From Vulcanimicrobiota bacterium (GTDB lineage: Bacteria > Vulcanimicrobiota > Vulcanimicrobiia > Vulcanimicrobiales > Vulcanimicrobiaceae): 64,000 nucleotides of DNA. The translations under genes and the position numbers were made by a program. The stretch spans positions 992,001 through 1,056,000 of the forward strand of contig PMSI01000003.1 of assembly GCA_003168375.1 (NCBI GenBank). Direction: 5' to 3'. The notes under the pieces were generated by a model that did not search any database, was not told the origin of the DNA, and saw nothing but the letters and a program-made list of their open reading frames with translations. Shown here one piece after another: positions 28,603 to 41,533 of the stretch. The stretch's first letter is position 1, and each line of letters starts with the position of its first letter.

Positions 28603-31212
28603 GTGATCCGGAGCGTGGCGCCTGACGGCCGTCCCGATGTCGGCGGAGCGTTCCGCCCGATCGACCGTCCGCGCGTCCTCGAACGCCTGCGCACCGCCGC
28701 GCAGTACCGGATCGCGGCGATCATCGCGCCGGCGGGCTTCGGAAAATCCGTCGCGATCCGCCAGTTCATCGCCACCGTCCCGTCGGCGGTCGTCTACGAC
28801 GTGCCGCCGGACGCCGTCTCGCTCGTGCCGTTCGTGCGCGGCCTCGCCGACGCGCTACAGGAGCTGATCCCCGGCCTGCGCCGCTCGCTGGCGACCGCGC
28901 TCGACGGCGCGCGCGGCTCGGACGCGCCGGGCCGCGATCTCGCCGCCTGGGTCGCGACGCACATCCGCGCGCTCGACACGCTGATCGTCCTCGACGATCT
29001 GCACTACGGTGAGGGAGATCCCGAGATCTCGCGCTTCGTGAGCGCGCTCGTCGACCGCACCAAGGGCGGGCCGCGCTGGCTCTTCTCCTCGCGCAGCCCG
29101 CTCCAGCTCCCGGTCGCGTCGTGGCTCGCCTACGGCGACTCCGACCTCGTCGTCGACGCGGTCGATCTCCGCTTCACGATCGAGGAGGCGAAAGCGAACG
29201 CACGCGCGGCGCGCGTCGCCGTTCGCGACGACGAACTCGAAGCGATCCTCGGCATGATCGACGGCTGGCCGGCCGCGCTGACCTTTGCGCTGCGCACCTC
29301 GACGCGCGCCCGCGATCTGCGCGCGGTCTCGGCCGGGACGCGCGAGATGGTCTACCGCTATCTCGCCGAGCAGGTGTGGCACTCGCTGGACGACCGCATC
29401 CGCGGCTTCCTGCGCACGGCCGCGTTCCTGCCGCGCCTCGAGACGCGCCTCGCCGTCGCCGCCGGCTTCGACGACGCCGCCTCGATCATCGAGTCGCTGC
29501 GCGAGCGGGTCGCCTTCATCAGCGTGCTCGACGCCGGCGTCTACAAGCTGCACGACCTTTTCCGCGACTTCGTCCAGCGCCAGATCCAGCTCGAAGGCGA
29601 CGACGCGCTGCGCGAAGCGCAGGTGAGCGCGGGGCGGCTGCTCGAGCGGATGGGAATGTACGGCGAAGCGCTCGAGCGGTACGCCGACGCGCGCGCGGCG
29701 CGCGAAGTCGGGCGCGTGCTCGGCGCGCACCATTTCTCACTGCTCGAGAAGGGCTGCTTCGACATCGTCGAGCGCGCGGTGCGCTCGCTCCCCGGCGCGA
29801 TCGCATCCGGCAACCCCGCCGTGCTCGCGCTGCGCGCGGCGCTGGAAGACGCGCACGGCCGGGTCGGGCAAGCCGAACGCTGGTACGTCTCCGTACTCGA
29901 ACGCGTCGGCGACGACGTCGCGTTTCGCGTCGCGGTCGCGGGGCGCTACGCGCTGCTGCTCTTCCAACAGGGCCGCGTCGATGCGCTCCCTGTGCTCGAG
30001 ACGCTGCGCGAACGCGTCGACCTCGACTCGGCGCAGCGTGCCGGCCTGCTGGGGATGCTCGGGATGACCTACGGCCTGGCCGGACGGCTCGACGAGGCGC
30101 AGACCGCGATCGCGGAGGCGATCGAGCTCGCCGAATTCGGTGACGACGGTCTGCGCGCCCGAACCTTCGGCCGCGCAGCGACCGTCGCGTTCTACGCCGC
30201 CGACGACGCGGCGGTCGAATACTTCACTCGCGAAGCGACCCGGCTGGCGATCGAGATCGGGGAGTTCGGCGTCGCCGCCCGGTTCTTCACGACGCTCACC
30301 GCGATGCACGCGTTCGCCGGACGGATCCCGGTGGCAGCCTGGTATGCGGCGCAGGTTGCTACCAATGCCGAAAAGGCCGGCGACCCGCAGGTCCGCGTGA
30401 ACGGGCTGCGCACGCTGCTGCAGCTCGAAGCCGAACGCGGGAACGCCGAGCGCGTCGCCGACGTCGACCGCGAGCTCTCTGCGATCTCGTACCGCGGCCC
30501 GATCGCGCTGATCGCCTACCTGGTCGGAAAAACGCTGCAATTCGGCTGGGACGCACGCTTCGGTGAGGTGGAAGCGCTGCTCAAGAGTGTCGGCGATCGC
30601 GAGCTCAGCCCGCCGCAGAACCGGTTGCGCTACGCGCTGCTCGCCGCGGCGCTCGCCAAGCTCGACGCGCGCGCGGAGGCGCTCGACGCGCTGGCCCGCT
30701 ACGAGGGCGCCGTCGCATCCGATACCGATCCGCGGTCGATCTACGGGCGCCCGCGCGGCGTCGCCGACCGGTACGCCGTGCTGGCGAACATCGTGCTGCA
30801 GCGCAGCGCCATCGCGCAGAAGGGCCTGCGACAGCTGCGGCCCGGCGCGCCCGACCTCGAGCCGTTCGATGCCGCGCTCAGCGCGCTGCTCCATCGCTTG
30901 CCGGAACGCTTCGACGAAGCGCTGCGCGCGATGCGCGCGGCCGGGATCGCGGGGATCGCGCGTTTCGTCGAGGCGCTCGGCAGCGCGTCGCTGCGGCCGG
31001 AGGAAACGTCGCGCGAGCCCGAGGCGCTCACCCGGGCCGAGCAGCACGTGCTGTGTGCGATGGCGAACGGGATGAGCAATCAGGCGATCGCGGACGACCA
31101 GCGCCGTACGATTAACACGGTGCGGACCCACGTCTCGTCGATCCTTCGCAAACTCGGTTGCGCGAGCCGCGGCGAAGCGGTCGCGTCGGCACGGCGGGCA
31201 AACCTGGTCTGA
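28603..31212 (+). CDS. MalT-type LuxR-family ATP-dependent transcription regulator
   Basis: 869 residues from a GTG at 28603. Walker A APAGFGKS at 42-49 and a Walker B LIVLDDLHYG near 127-136 define an STAND-class ATPase. The middle (about 330-750) is TPR-like helical repeats (RLDEAQTAIAEAIELAEFG), the ligand-sensing part of MalT-like proteins. The C-terminal ~60 residues are a LuxR helix-turn-helix: LTRAEQHVLCAMANGMSNQAIA, then TVRTHVSSILRKLG. It is therefore an inducer- and ATP-controlled transcription activator. The inducer and target genes are unknown; the two following small genes on the same strand are candidates. Confidence 0.92.
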   Translation: MIRSVAPDGRPDVGGAFRPIDRPRVLERLRTAAQYRIAAIIAPAGFGKSVAIRQFIATVPSAVVYDVPPDAVSLVPFVRGLADALQELIPGLRRSLATALDGARGSDAPGRDLAAWVATHIRALDTLIVLDDLHYGEGDPEISRFVSALVDRTKGGPRWLFSSRSPLQLPVASWLAYGDSDLVVDAVDLRFTIEEAKANARAARVAVRDDELEAILGMIDGWPAALTFALRTSTRARDLRAVSAGTREMVYRYLAEQVWHSLDDRIRGFLRTAAFLPRLETRLAVAAGFDDAASIIESLRERVAFISVLDAGVYKLHDLFRDFVQRQIQLEGDDALREAQVSAGRLLERMGMYGEALERYADARAAREVGRVLGAHHFSLLEKGCFDIVERAVRSLPGAIASGNPAVLALRAALEDAHGRVGQAERWYVSVLERVGDDVAFRVAVAGRYALLLFQQGRVDALPVLETLRERVDLDSAQRAGLLGMLGMTYGLAGRLDEAQTAIAEAIELAEFGDDGLRARTFGRAATVAFYAADDAAVEYFTREATRLAIEIGEFGVAARFFTTLTAMHAFAGRIPVAAWYAAQVATNAEKAGDPQVRVNGLRTLLQLEAERGNAERVADVDRELSAISYRGPIALIAYLVGKTLQFGWDARFGEVEALLKSVGDRELSPPQNRLRYALLAAALAKLDARAEALDALARYEGAVASDTDPRSIYGRPRGVADRYAVLANIVLQRSAIAQKGLRQLRPGAPDLEPFDAALSALLHRLPERFDEALRAMRAAGIAGIARFVEALGSASLRPEETSREPEALTRAEQHVLCAMANGMSNQAIADDQRRTINTVRTHVSSILRKLGCASRGEAVASARRANLV

Positions 31213-31302
31213 CGCCGGAAACGGCCTCGTCCTTTCGGACGAGTGTCGGGCGATTCGCTCCTTGCTACGGTGGATGCGTTCCCGTTTCACAAGGAGAGCC
31301 CC

Positions 31303-31380
31303 GTGATCGCAGCCATCGTCGCGACCATCGCCGTCTTCGCGGCCGTCGCGGTCTGCTACGTCCCGCCGATGGGCGGCTAG
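31303..31380 (+). CDS. Possible 25-residue single-helix membrane microprotein
   Basis: GTG at 31303 after AAGGAGAG (31291-31298). The peptide is one hydrophobic helix (AAIVATIAVFAAVAVCYV) ending PPMGG and a TAG. It sits between the LuxR regulator and the HD-GYP gene on the same strand. Strong ribosome binding site, but such short ORFs can be chance. Confidence 0.45.
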   Translation: MIAAIVATIAVFAAVAVCYVPPMGG

Positions 31381-31405
31381 TACGGACCGGGTCGGCAGCA
31401 TAACG

Positions 31406-31996
31406 ATGACGGATGCCGTGGTCGACGGGATCCTCACCGTGCTGAAGGCACGCGATGAAGCGGCGTACGAGCATGCGCGCGCAACCGGTGCATGGTGCCG
31501 GCGCCTCGCCGAAACGCTGCGCCTGTCGCGTGCGAGGACGGACGCAATCGTTACCGCAGGCGTGTTGCACGACATCGGTACGATCGCGATGCCGGAAACG
31601 GTCCTCTTCAAAGCCGGTCCGCTCACCGATGCGGAGTGGATCGTTGCGCGCCGTCATGCGGAGGCCGGCGCTGCGATCCTGGCGGAGCTCCCGGCGCTCG
31701 CGGCCTACGCGCCGATCGTCCGCGCGCATCACGAGCGCTGGGACGGCAACGGTTACCCGTTCGGCCTGAAAGGCGAGCAGATCCCGTTCGAAGCGCGCGT
31801 CGTCGCGGTCGCGGACGCGTTCCACGCGATGATCAGCGACCGCCCGCATCGACCCGCCATCGCGCAACGCGACGCGATGGCGATCCTGCGCGACGGCCGT
31901 GGCACCCAATGGGACGCCACGGTGGTCGACGCCATGCTACTCCTGTTGGACGCGCCGCGAACCGCCGCTGGGCGACGGTACGTAGCGCAACGCTAG
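31406..31996 (+). CDS. HD-GYP domain protein (probable cyclic-di-GMP phosphodiesterase)
   Basis: 196 residues, essentially one HD-GYP domain. Metal site H55-D56 in VLHDIGTIA, H84 in ARRHAEAG, H108-H109 in RAHHERWDG, and the signature GNGYPFGL with GYP at 116-118, then VADAFHAM. HD-GYP proteins hydrolyse c-di-GMP, lowering the signal for sessile growth. It lacks a sensor or receiver domain, so input must come from a partner. The gene ends 22 bases before a bidirectional terminator. Confidence 0.9.
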   Translation: MTDAVVDGILTVLKARDEAAYEHARATGAWCRRLAETLRLSRARTDAIVTAGVLHDIGTIAMPETVLFKAGPLTDAEWIVARRHAEAGAAILAELPALAAYAPIVRAHHERWDGNGYPFGLKGEQIPFEARVVAVADAFHAMISDRPHRPAIAQRDAMAILRDGRGTQWDATVVDAMLLLLDAPRTAAGRRYVAQR

Positions 31997-32017
31997 CCCA
32001 AAACCGGGTGTGGGCCG

Positions 32018-32055
32018 AAAAAGGGCCGAGCGCAGGGTGTCGCTCGACCCTTTTT
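32018..32055. terminator. Bidirectional terminator between convergent genes
   Basis: AAAAAGGGCCGAGCG and CGCTCGACCCTTTTT pair with one mismatch around an 8-base loop. T-runs occur on both sides, fitting termination of the HD-GYP gene (plus) and the DUF2384 gene (minus). Confidence 0.88.
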
Positions 32056-32068
32056 CGTTTCTTGGAGT

Positions 32069-32456
32069 TCACTTCGCTATCTGGCGGACGATGGCGGCGA
32101 GAGCGGCGATCAGCGGTGCGGCACCGCGCGTCACGAGGACGTCGATTGGCCGTGCCCCATTCAGAAACGGCTCGTTCCCAACCAGCCAGTCCATCGGCGA
32201 CCCGCGGCTGAAAAACCTGGAGCGCACGAACGAACACGTCATGAAGTTCTATGATGCGCTTTGCGTATTCCGGACTGATCGCGTGCCGGCGCCGCTTCCA
32301 GTTCGTGACCGTCCCGGCCCCAACACCCAGCAGCTTCGCGATCGGCCGCGTTCCGAACGCCGCTTCAAGACGCTCGACCAGAGGAACCACATCGGCAAGC
32401 GCTCGAGGATTCTTCGGAGTGGCTATCTCAAGAACCGGCAACGCCCAAATCGCCAT
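32069..32456 (-). pseudogene. Xre/MbcA/ParS-type (DUF2384) antitoxin-like gene with a one-base frameshift
   Basis: From the ATG at 32456 the first 82 residues encode a helix-turn-helix (PIAKLLGVGAGTVTNWKRRR) and the linker helix IIELHDVFVRALQVF. A run of five T on the coding strand (32211-32215) then breaks the frame. Removing one T gives SRGSPMDWLVGNEPFLNGAR followed by PIDVLVTRGA and a stop at 32069, a textbook DUF2384 toxin-binding domain of total length 128. Without correction the frame runs into nonsense over the terminator. DUF2384 proteins usually partner RES-domain toxins, none of which is adjacent. Could be a true pseudogene, a sequencing error, or slippage. Confidence 0.85.
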
Positions 32457-32542
32457 TTTTCGACCTCCTCGCCACTGTACCCACGCGTCCCAGAACGAGA
32501 CTTCCCGCCCCCGTCAGCGGAGCGACGACTAACGTGAGCGAC

Positions 32543-32578
32543 GAAGTGCCCCGAGCGCTCACGCGCCCGGGGCACTTC
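32543..32578. terminator. Long GC hairpin downstream of rpoB
   Basis: GAAGTGCCCCG and CGGGGCACTTC, 11-bp perfect stem with a 14-base loop, 20 bases past the rpoB stop. No T-tract, so intrinsic termination is uncertain. Confidence 0.55.
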
Positions 32579-32597
32579 CGCGGAGGTCCGCGACGGC

Positions 32598-36572
<3,975 letters not shown>

Positions 36573-36747
36573 TACGTTTTTGGGGGTCTTCCTGCGTGGG
36601 ATCACGCGCGCTCGCGCTGTGAACGCGAAAAGGCAACGACCGACCCACCGGAGTGAGGGGTCCTCGCTCGTTCCGTTATGCCGCTATCCGCCGAGGGGCA
36701 TAGGGCCGTATCCTATCACCGGGCGTCCAGGGGAGTCAAGCGACAAA

Positions 36748-36772
36748 GTCACCCTGAGCCTGTCGAAGGGCG
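36748..36772 (+). repeat. Dispersed repeat core upstream of rpoB
   Basis: GTCACCCTGAGC then CTGTCGAAGGGCG, about 175 bases upstream of the rpoB start; mirrors the position of the copy upstream of rpoC. Confidence 0.8.
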
Positions 36773-36820
36773 CGTCCCGGGCCCGGCCAGTCGGCGGGCC
36801 CGGTGAGCGAGACGAGCGGG

Positions 36821-37006
36821 CTAGGCGGCGCCTTCGTTCTGGAGATAGCCGAAGACGGGGACGGTGCGAGCGCTTTCGACGGCGGCCTCGAGGGCGCAAT
36901 GGCGATCCCGGCTGCAGGCGCAGCGGCCGAGCCGGTCGCCCGAGCAGCCGGCGTAATCGTGGTTCGCGAGCGAGTGCCCGCACGGGCAAAGTACCAGATT
37001 GTCCAT
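36821..37006 (-). CDS. Small cysteine-rich, probably zinc-binding protein
   Basis: 61 residues from the ATG at 37006, with GGGAGAA about seven bases upstream. Cysteines and histidines are spaced as LCPCGHSLANHDYAGC, then GRCACSRDRHC, suggesting one or two zinc sites. The C-terminal half is an ordinary helix-strand segment (LEAAVESARTVPVFGYL). No family was recognised with certainty. Located upstream of rpoB on the same strand, 248 bases apart. Confidence 0.65.
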   Translation of the reverse strand: MDNLVLCPCGHSLANHDYAGCSGDRLGRCACSRDRHCALEAAVESARTVPVFGYLQNEGAA

Positions 37007-37126
37007 GCAGCGGTTCTCCCGTGGGTCTCGAGGTGGGTTATCCGGCGGGCTTACGCTCGCATGGTACCCGTGCCGGCGCCGCACAAACTCGCACATTTGG
37101 TTCGCTTGCTCGTATCGACGTTACGG

Positions 37127-37831
37127 TCAAGCTGCGGAGAGCCCCACGCGGAGAAACTCCACCGCCTTGCCATAGCAAGGACACGCGACGCCCTTCAGCC
37201 CGGCATCGTCGAGGACGCGCACCCGCGCGTAGCCGTGCGATACGAGCCCGTTGTCGACGAAGCGGCCGAGTGCCGTCACCACGCTCGCACGGCGCACGCC
37301 GAGCATCATTGCGACGATGTCCTGGGTGATCTGGATCTCGTCGCCGACCCGGTCGCGCGCCGCGAGCAGCCACTTTGCCAGCCGCTGCTCGATCGTGTGG
37401 CGCGCGTTGCACGCGACCCACTGGCCGCGAATCGCCCGGACCGCCGCGAAGTAGCGGCGAGCCGCGTCGCACAAGACGGCGTCGCGATCGAGCGCTTCGA
37501 GGAAGATATGCGCGTCGAGGCGCGCGAAGCGGCCGGGCGACTGCACGATCCACGTGTCGGGCGTGCTGCGGGAGCCGAGCACCAACTCGAGGCCGAGGAA
37601 GCCCTCGGCGCCTGATGCGTCGACCTCCACGTTTGTATCACCCTCGAGCGGGCGCAGCGTCGAGACGATCCCGGAGAGCGGGAACCACACGGCGTCGATG
37701 TTCGCGTCCGGCGGCTGCAGGACGTCGCCGATCCCGCCACCGTGCGCCGTCATGCGGCTCTCGAGCAGCGAGCGCGTCGGGGCCGGCAGGGCGTTCAGGA
37801 AGCGATTCTTATTCGCGGTACCGGTGAGCAT
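37127..37831 (-). CDS. Crp/Fnr family transcription regulator
   Basis: 234 residues from the ATG at 37831; longer in-frame sequence lacks family features. The N-terminal part resembles a degenerate cyclic-nucleotide-binding beta-roll (VWFPLSGIVSTLRPLEGDTN, EGFLGLELVLG). The C-terminal part is a Crp-type winged helix: TIEQRLAKWLLAARDRVGDE, then ITQDIVAMMLGVRRASVVTA. No Fnr-type cysteine cluster is present in the N-terminus. This subgroup is common in soil and root bacteria. Ligand and targets unknown. Confidence 0.88.
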   Translation of the reverse strand: MLTGTANKNRFLNALPAPTRSLLESRMTAHGGGIGDVLQPPDANIDAVWFPLSGIVSTLRPLEGDTNVEVDASGAEGFLGLELVLGSRSTPDTWIVQSPGRFARLDAHIFLEALDRDAVLCDAARRYFAAVRAIRGQWVACNARHTIEQRLAKWLLAARDRVGDEIQITQDIVAMMLGVRRASVVTALGRFVDNGLVSHGYARVRVLDDAGLKGVACPCYGKAVEFLRVGLSAA

Positions 37832-37933
37832 TGGAATGTCGTACCCCGGACATTTGCGTTTTCGCCGCCCGGTTCGTGTTAGGGACGTTCGGCCCCGTTT
37901 CCGCGTTGCGCGTATGGGGGATGCGAAGCTGTT

Positions 37934-38236
37934 ATGGCGGCCGTCCGGTTTCTCTACCTGCTGCACGTCCGCGACGTACGCTGCAGTTATTGCGACACCG
38001 CCGTCGTCGATGCCAGCGCCGCGCGCCCACAGTTGCGCGTCGCGGTCGGCGCGCACAAACGGCCGATCCGGCTGCCGGCGCTCGATGCGCTCCCCGCGCC
38101 GGTGCTGATGGCGATTCGGTGCCGCTGCGGGCGCGACGTGTTCTACGCGACGCCCGCCGACGCGGTGGCGCTGCTCTCCGATCACGCGCCGGAGTCGCGC
38201 ACGGTCGGCGACGCGTACGTGCTCTCCGGCGCGTAG
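37934..38236 (+). CDS. Small hypothetical protein with CxxC and CxCG motifs
   Basis: 100 residues. VRCSYCDTAVVD and IRCRCGRDVFYATP give two paired-cysteine knuckles that could bind one zinc ion, as in small rubredoxin-like or zinc-ribbon proteins. No signal peptide. The ATG at 37934 lies 103 bases from the divergent Crp start, so they may share a control region. Convergent with the phosphatase gene. No family recognised. Confidence 0.62.
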   Translation: MAAVRFLYLLHVRDVRCSYCDTAVVDASAARPQLRVAVGAHKRPIRLPALDALPAPVLMAIRCRCGRDVFYATPADAVALLSDHAPESRTVGDAYVLSGA

Positions 38237-38254
38237 CGCTCGCGCGATCGGCCG

Positions 38255-39727
38255 TCAGGCCGAAAGGCGGTCCTCGCTCAGCTCCATCATCAGGCGAACT
38301 TCGGTGCGGGCCTGGTGCGTGCGAATCTCTACCGCGTCCATCAGCGCGCGCATCAGCGGCAGGCCGCGGCCGCGCTCGTCGCGCCGCGTCGCCGGCTTCC
38401 ACTTTCCTTCATCCTCGACCGTCACGAGCAGCACGTCGTCGCTCAGACTCGCCTGCACGCGCACGAGGCCGGGTGCGACGCCGTAGGCGTGCTCGATCGC
38501 GTTCGCCATCGCTTCGCCGGTCGCGGTGAGCAGCGAGAAGCGGCGGTCGGCATCGAGCCCGAGCCCCTGCGCGAAGCGATCCAAACTCCGCCGCACCAGC
38601 GGGACTGCCATCGGCAGCGCCGTGAAGGTGAAGCCGAACTCGCTATCGCGCACGTCGGCGGTCGCGATCGTCAGCATCGCGACGTCGTCGTTGTTCACGT
38701 GCGTCGCGAAGACGCGCTGCAGGAGCGCGCGGGCCGGCTCGGGATCCGCCCGGCCGGCACTCTCACGGATCGCTTCGAGCAGCCGGCGCTCCCCGTCGAC
38801 GATGTCGCGCGAGTATTCGATCAGCCCGTCGGTGTAGACCGTGAAGAGCGCGCCCGGCGGCAGCGTGAACGTCCAGTCGGTGGCATCGATGCGCTCGACG
38901 ATCCCAAGCGGGACCCCGTCCTTCGGGAGGATCTGAACCGAGCCCCCGGGGAGCGCCAGGACCGGAGCGGGATGACCGGCGGACGCGTAGGTGACGGTCG
39001 CGTTGTTCGGGTCGACGATGCCGAACGTGGCGGTGACCATGACCGGGTCGGCGCGCATGTTGACGATCGTGTTCGCGCGCTCCAGCACGAGCGCGGGCGA
39101 ATTCGGGTCGAGGGCGGCGGCGCGGAACGCTTGACGCACCTCGCCCATCACGATCGCGGCGCGCAGCCCGTGCCCGGCGACGTCCCCGATCGAGAACGCG
39201 ATGCGGCCGTCGGGAAGCCGGAACGCGTCGTACCAGTCACCGCCGACGATCGCCTCTTGCGCGCCGGGCAGATACGCGGCGTCGAACACCAGCCGGTCGT
39301 CGACGGGCAACGGCTCGGGGAGCAGCGCGCGCTGCAACGTGTCGGCGACGTGATGCTCGCGCGCGTACACTTGCGCGGCGTCGATCGCGACCGCGATTCG
39401 CAGCGCCAGTTCGTCCCACACTTCGAGCCCGTGCCCGGTCTCGCTCGCAGCGGTGGGCCCGGCGATCCGCATGATGCCGAGCCGCTGACCGCGCGCAGCC
39501 AGCGGGAACGCCGGTGCGCCGCCGCCGACACGACCGGTGCGCGCCAGGGTGGTGCGAATCTCGCCCTCGTCGACCTCCACCGAGAAGCCGGCAGCGAACG
39601 CGGGCACGATCAAGCGGCCCACCGCGGTCAGCGTCTGCGCGTAGTCGAACGATGCCGCCAACTCCCGGCTCGCTGCGACCAGCAGTCGCAGCGCAGCCGC
39701 CAAACGCCGATCGTCGATCGCGCTCAC
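38255..39727 (-). CDS. GAF-like sensor, SpoIIE PP2C phosphatase and RsbW-like ATPase fusion
   Basis: 490 residues. An N-terminal ~140-residue sensor domain resembling GAF (FDYAQTLTAVGRLIVPAF, ALRIAVAIDAAQVYAREH) leads to a SpoIIE phosphatase domain (IVGGDWYDAFRLPDG, SIGDVAGHGLRAAI, FTVYTDGLIEYSRD, NNDDVAMLTIA). The C-terminal ~130 residues are a HATPase domain (LTATGEAMANAIEHAYG, VEDEGKW, RGRGLPLM). The same phosphatase-ATPase pairing occurs in the gene at 7036-9282, but here with a sensor instead of the coiled-coil repeats. It should act in a partner-switching network controlling a sigma factor or anti-sigma antagonist. Confidence 0.92.
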   Translation of the reverse strand: MSAIDDRRLAAALRLLVAASRELAASFDYAQTLTAVGRLIVPAFAAGFSVEVDEGEIRTTLARTGRVGGGAPAFPLAARGQRLGIMRIAGPTAASETGHGLEVWDELALRIAVAIDAAQVYAREHHVADTLQRALLPEPLPVDDRLVFDAAYLPGAQEAIVGGDWYDAFRLPDGRIAFSIGDVAGHGLRAAIVMGEVRQAFRAAALDPNSPALVLERANTIVNMRADPVMVTATFGIVDPNNATVTYASAGHPAPVLALPGGSVQILPKDGVPLGIVERIDATDWTFTLPPGALFTVYTDGLIEYSRDIVDGERRLLEAIRESAGRADPEPARALLQRVFATHVNNDDVAMLTIATADVRDSEFGFTFTALPMAVPLVRRSLDRFAQGLGLDADRRFSLLTATGEAMANAIEHAYGVAPGLVRVQASLSDDVLLVTVEDEGKWKPATRRDERGRGLPLMRALMDAVEIRTHQARTEVRLMMELSEDRLSA

Positions 39728-39968
39728 CGAGCCGTCCGCACGCGCAGAGACGGGCCCTCCCTCTTGGATGCGGCGTTACCCTCGCTTGCTCGCATTCAAA
39801 CATCGTCGCAATCGAACATCTCGGTGACGGAATCGAGGGCACGCCCGTAGCAATTCAGGTGCGCGAGCGAGCGCGTTTCGCGCGCATCGGCGACGGGTAG
39901 CTTGGTCTTCAAGTGGACCACGAGCTGAGCGAGACCGAACGCTTCTTCCGGCGGCTGCGGTAACCGCC

Positions 39969-40901
39969 GTGCAGCTGGAACCTCTTCCGTATGCGGCGTG
40001 GGAGCCGTCGCTGACGACGCTGCACCTGTGGAGCCAGATCGTCGGGAAGATCGCGCTGCGCTCGAGCGCGCTGCGCAACCACTGGTGGAACTGCACGCTC
40101 AAGCCGACGGCGCGCGGCGTCCGGACCGACCTGCTGCAGGCGAACGGAATCCCGTTCGACATGGAGCTCGACTTCGTCGACCACCGCGCGATCGTGCGCG
40201 CCGGCCAGCATGACGACGTCACGTTCCGGCTGCACGACGGGCTGAGCGTGGCCGAGTTCTACAGCAGCCTGCGCACAGCGCTCGCGGCGCTCTCGATCGA
40301 GGTGCCGATCCTGGCGAAACCATATGGCGTGCCGTCGCTCACGACGCCGTTCGTGGACGATCGCGAGCACCACACGTACGATCCGGTGATGGTCCGGCGC
40401 TGGTGGAACGTCACGCGCTGGACGGCGGACGTCTTCGAACGCTTCGCGAGCGAGTTCGCCGGCAAGCAAGGTCCGGTGCAGCTCTTCTGGCACGGCTTCG
40501 ATCTCGCGCTCGGCCGCTATTCCGGGCGCCGCGCCGCGGGACCGCCGAAGAGCGATCCGGTCGAGCGCGAAGCGTACTCGCACGAGGTGATCGCGTTCGG
40601 ATTCTGGCCGGGCGACCCGAACGTGCAGGCGCCGACGTACTACACGTACACTGCGCCCGAACCGGAGACCCTGACGACGTTCGCGCTGCGCCCCGCCGGC
40701 GCGGCCTGGAACGCCTCCGGGAGCGGTCACATGGGAGCGGTTCCGTACGAAGCGATTCGCAACGCGCCCGACCCGGAAGCTGCGCTGATGGACTTCCTCC
40801 ACAGCGGTTACGAAGCCGGCACCCGCGCCGCAATCTGGAACGTAGAGGAGTTGGCGCACCGTCCGAGCCGCTCGACGACAACGACGGCGAAGAGTGACTA
40901 G
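39969..40901 (+). CDS. DUF5996 family protein
   Basis: 310 residues. The opening PYAAWEPSLTTLHLWSQIVG, the NHWWNCTLKPTARGV segment and the later LFWHGFDLALGRYSGRRA, FGFWPGD and YYTYTAPEP motifs are typical of DUF5996, a conserved cytoplasmic family without known function. No signal peptide or membrane helix. Preceded by 241 bases without a gene, where only the divergent phosphatase promoter is expected. Its stop overlaps the convergent response-regulator stop by four bases. Confidence 0.85.
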   Translation: MQLEPLPYAAWEPSLTTLHLWSQIVGKIALRSSALRNHWWNCTLKPTARGVRTDLLQANGIPFDMELDFVDHRAIVRAGQHDDVTFRLHDGLSVAEFYSSLRTALAALSIEVPILAKPYGVPSLTTPFVDDREHHTYDPVMVRRWWNVTRWTADVFERFASEFAGKQGPVQLFWHGFDLALGRYSGRRAAGPPKSDPVEREAYSHEVIAFGFWPGDPNVQAPTYYTYTAPEPETLTTFALRPAGAAWNASGSGHMGAVPYEAIRNAPDPEAALMDFLHSGYEAGTRAAIWNVEELAHRPSRSTTTTAKSD

Positions 40902-41533
40902 CGGATGAGGCCGCGGCGGTAGGCGGTGACGGCGGCCTGGGCGCGGTCCGAGGCGGAGAGCTTCTCGAGGATGTCGGCGATGTGGCCTTTCACGGTGCCG
41001 AGGCCGACGTGCAACCGCTCCGCGATCTCGGCGTTGCCGGCGCCGTCCGCGACCAGCCGCAGGATCTCAGTCTCTCGCGCCGTGAGCGGCGAATCACCGG
41101 GGCGGGCCGGCGCGCCGCCGAGCCGGCGCAAGACCACGTGCGCAATCCGCGGATCGAAGTAGGCGGCGCCCGCGGCGACCGCGCGCACCGCGTCGATGAC
41201 GACGGCGGAATCCGACGACTTCACGCAATACGCGTCGGCACCGGCGGCGAGCGCGGCCAGCACCTCGTCGTCGAGCTCGTGCATGGTGAGGATCACGACG
41301 CGCGGCGGATCGGGGTGCGCCTTCAGCGCGCGCGTCAGCGCGATCCCGTCCATGCCGGGGAGACCGAGATCGATCACCGCGACGTCGGGCCGGCTTTGCA
41401 GCACGGCCTCGAGCCCGGCGACGCCGTCGGACGCCTCGGCGACGACCTCGATCCCGGCGGCTTCGAGCGACGTGCGCAGCCCGGCGCGCACGAGCGCGTG
41501 GTCTTCGACGATCGCGACGCGGACGGCGTTCAT
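40898..41533 (-). CDS. NarL/FixJ family response regulator
   Basis: 211 residues. Receiver domain with acidic pair in VAIVEDHALVR, phosphoacceptor Asp in VAVIDLGLPGMDG, the conserved Thr in VILTMHE and Lys in YCVKSSDS. A linker leads to a LuxR-type helix-turn-helix (LTARETEILRLVADGAGNAE, then GTVKGHIADILEKL). The ATG at 41533 overlaps the kinase stop (ATGA), so it is the cognate regulator of the upstream kinase. It should bind DNA after phosphorylation; targets unknown. Confidence 0.93.
   Translation of the reverse strand: MNAVRVAIVEDHALVRAGLRTSLEAAGIEVVAEASDGVAGLEAVLQSRPDVAVIDLGLPGMDGIALTRALKAHPDPPRVVILTMHELDDEVLAALAAGADAYCVKSSDSAVVIDAVRAVAAGAAYFDPRIAHVVLRRLGGAPARPGDSPLTARETEILRLVADGAGNAEIAERLHVGLGTVKGHIADILEKLSASDRAQAAVTAYRRGLIR

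Noticed and set aside
31226-31243. Hairpin CTCGTCC-TTTC-GGACGAG after the LuxR regulator as a terminator
   Set aside because: Only seven base pairs and no T-tract; insufficient for an intrinsic terminator call.
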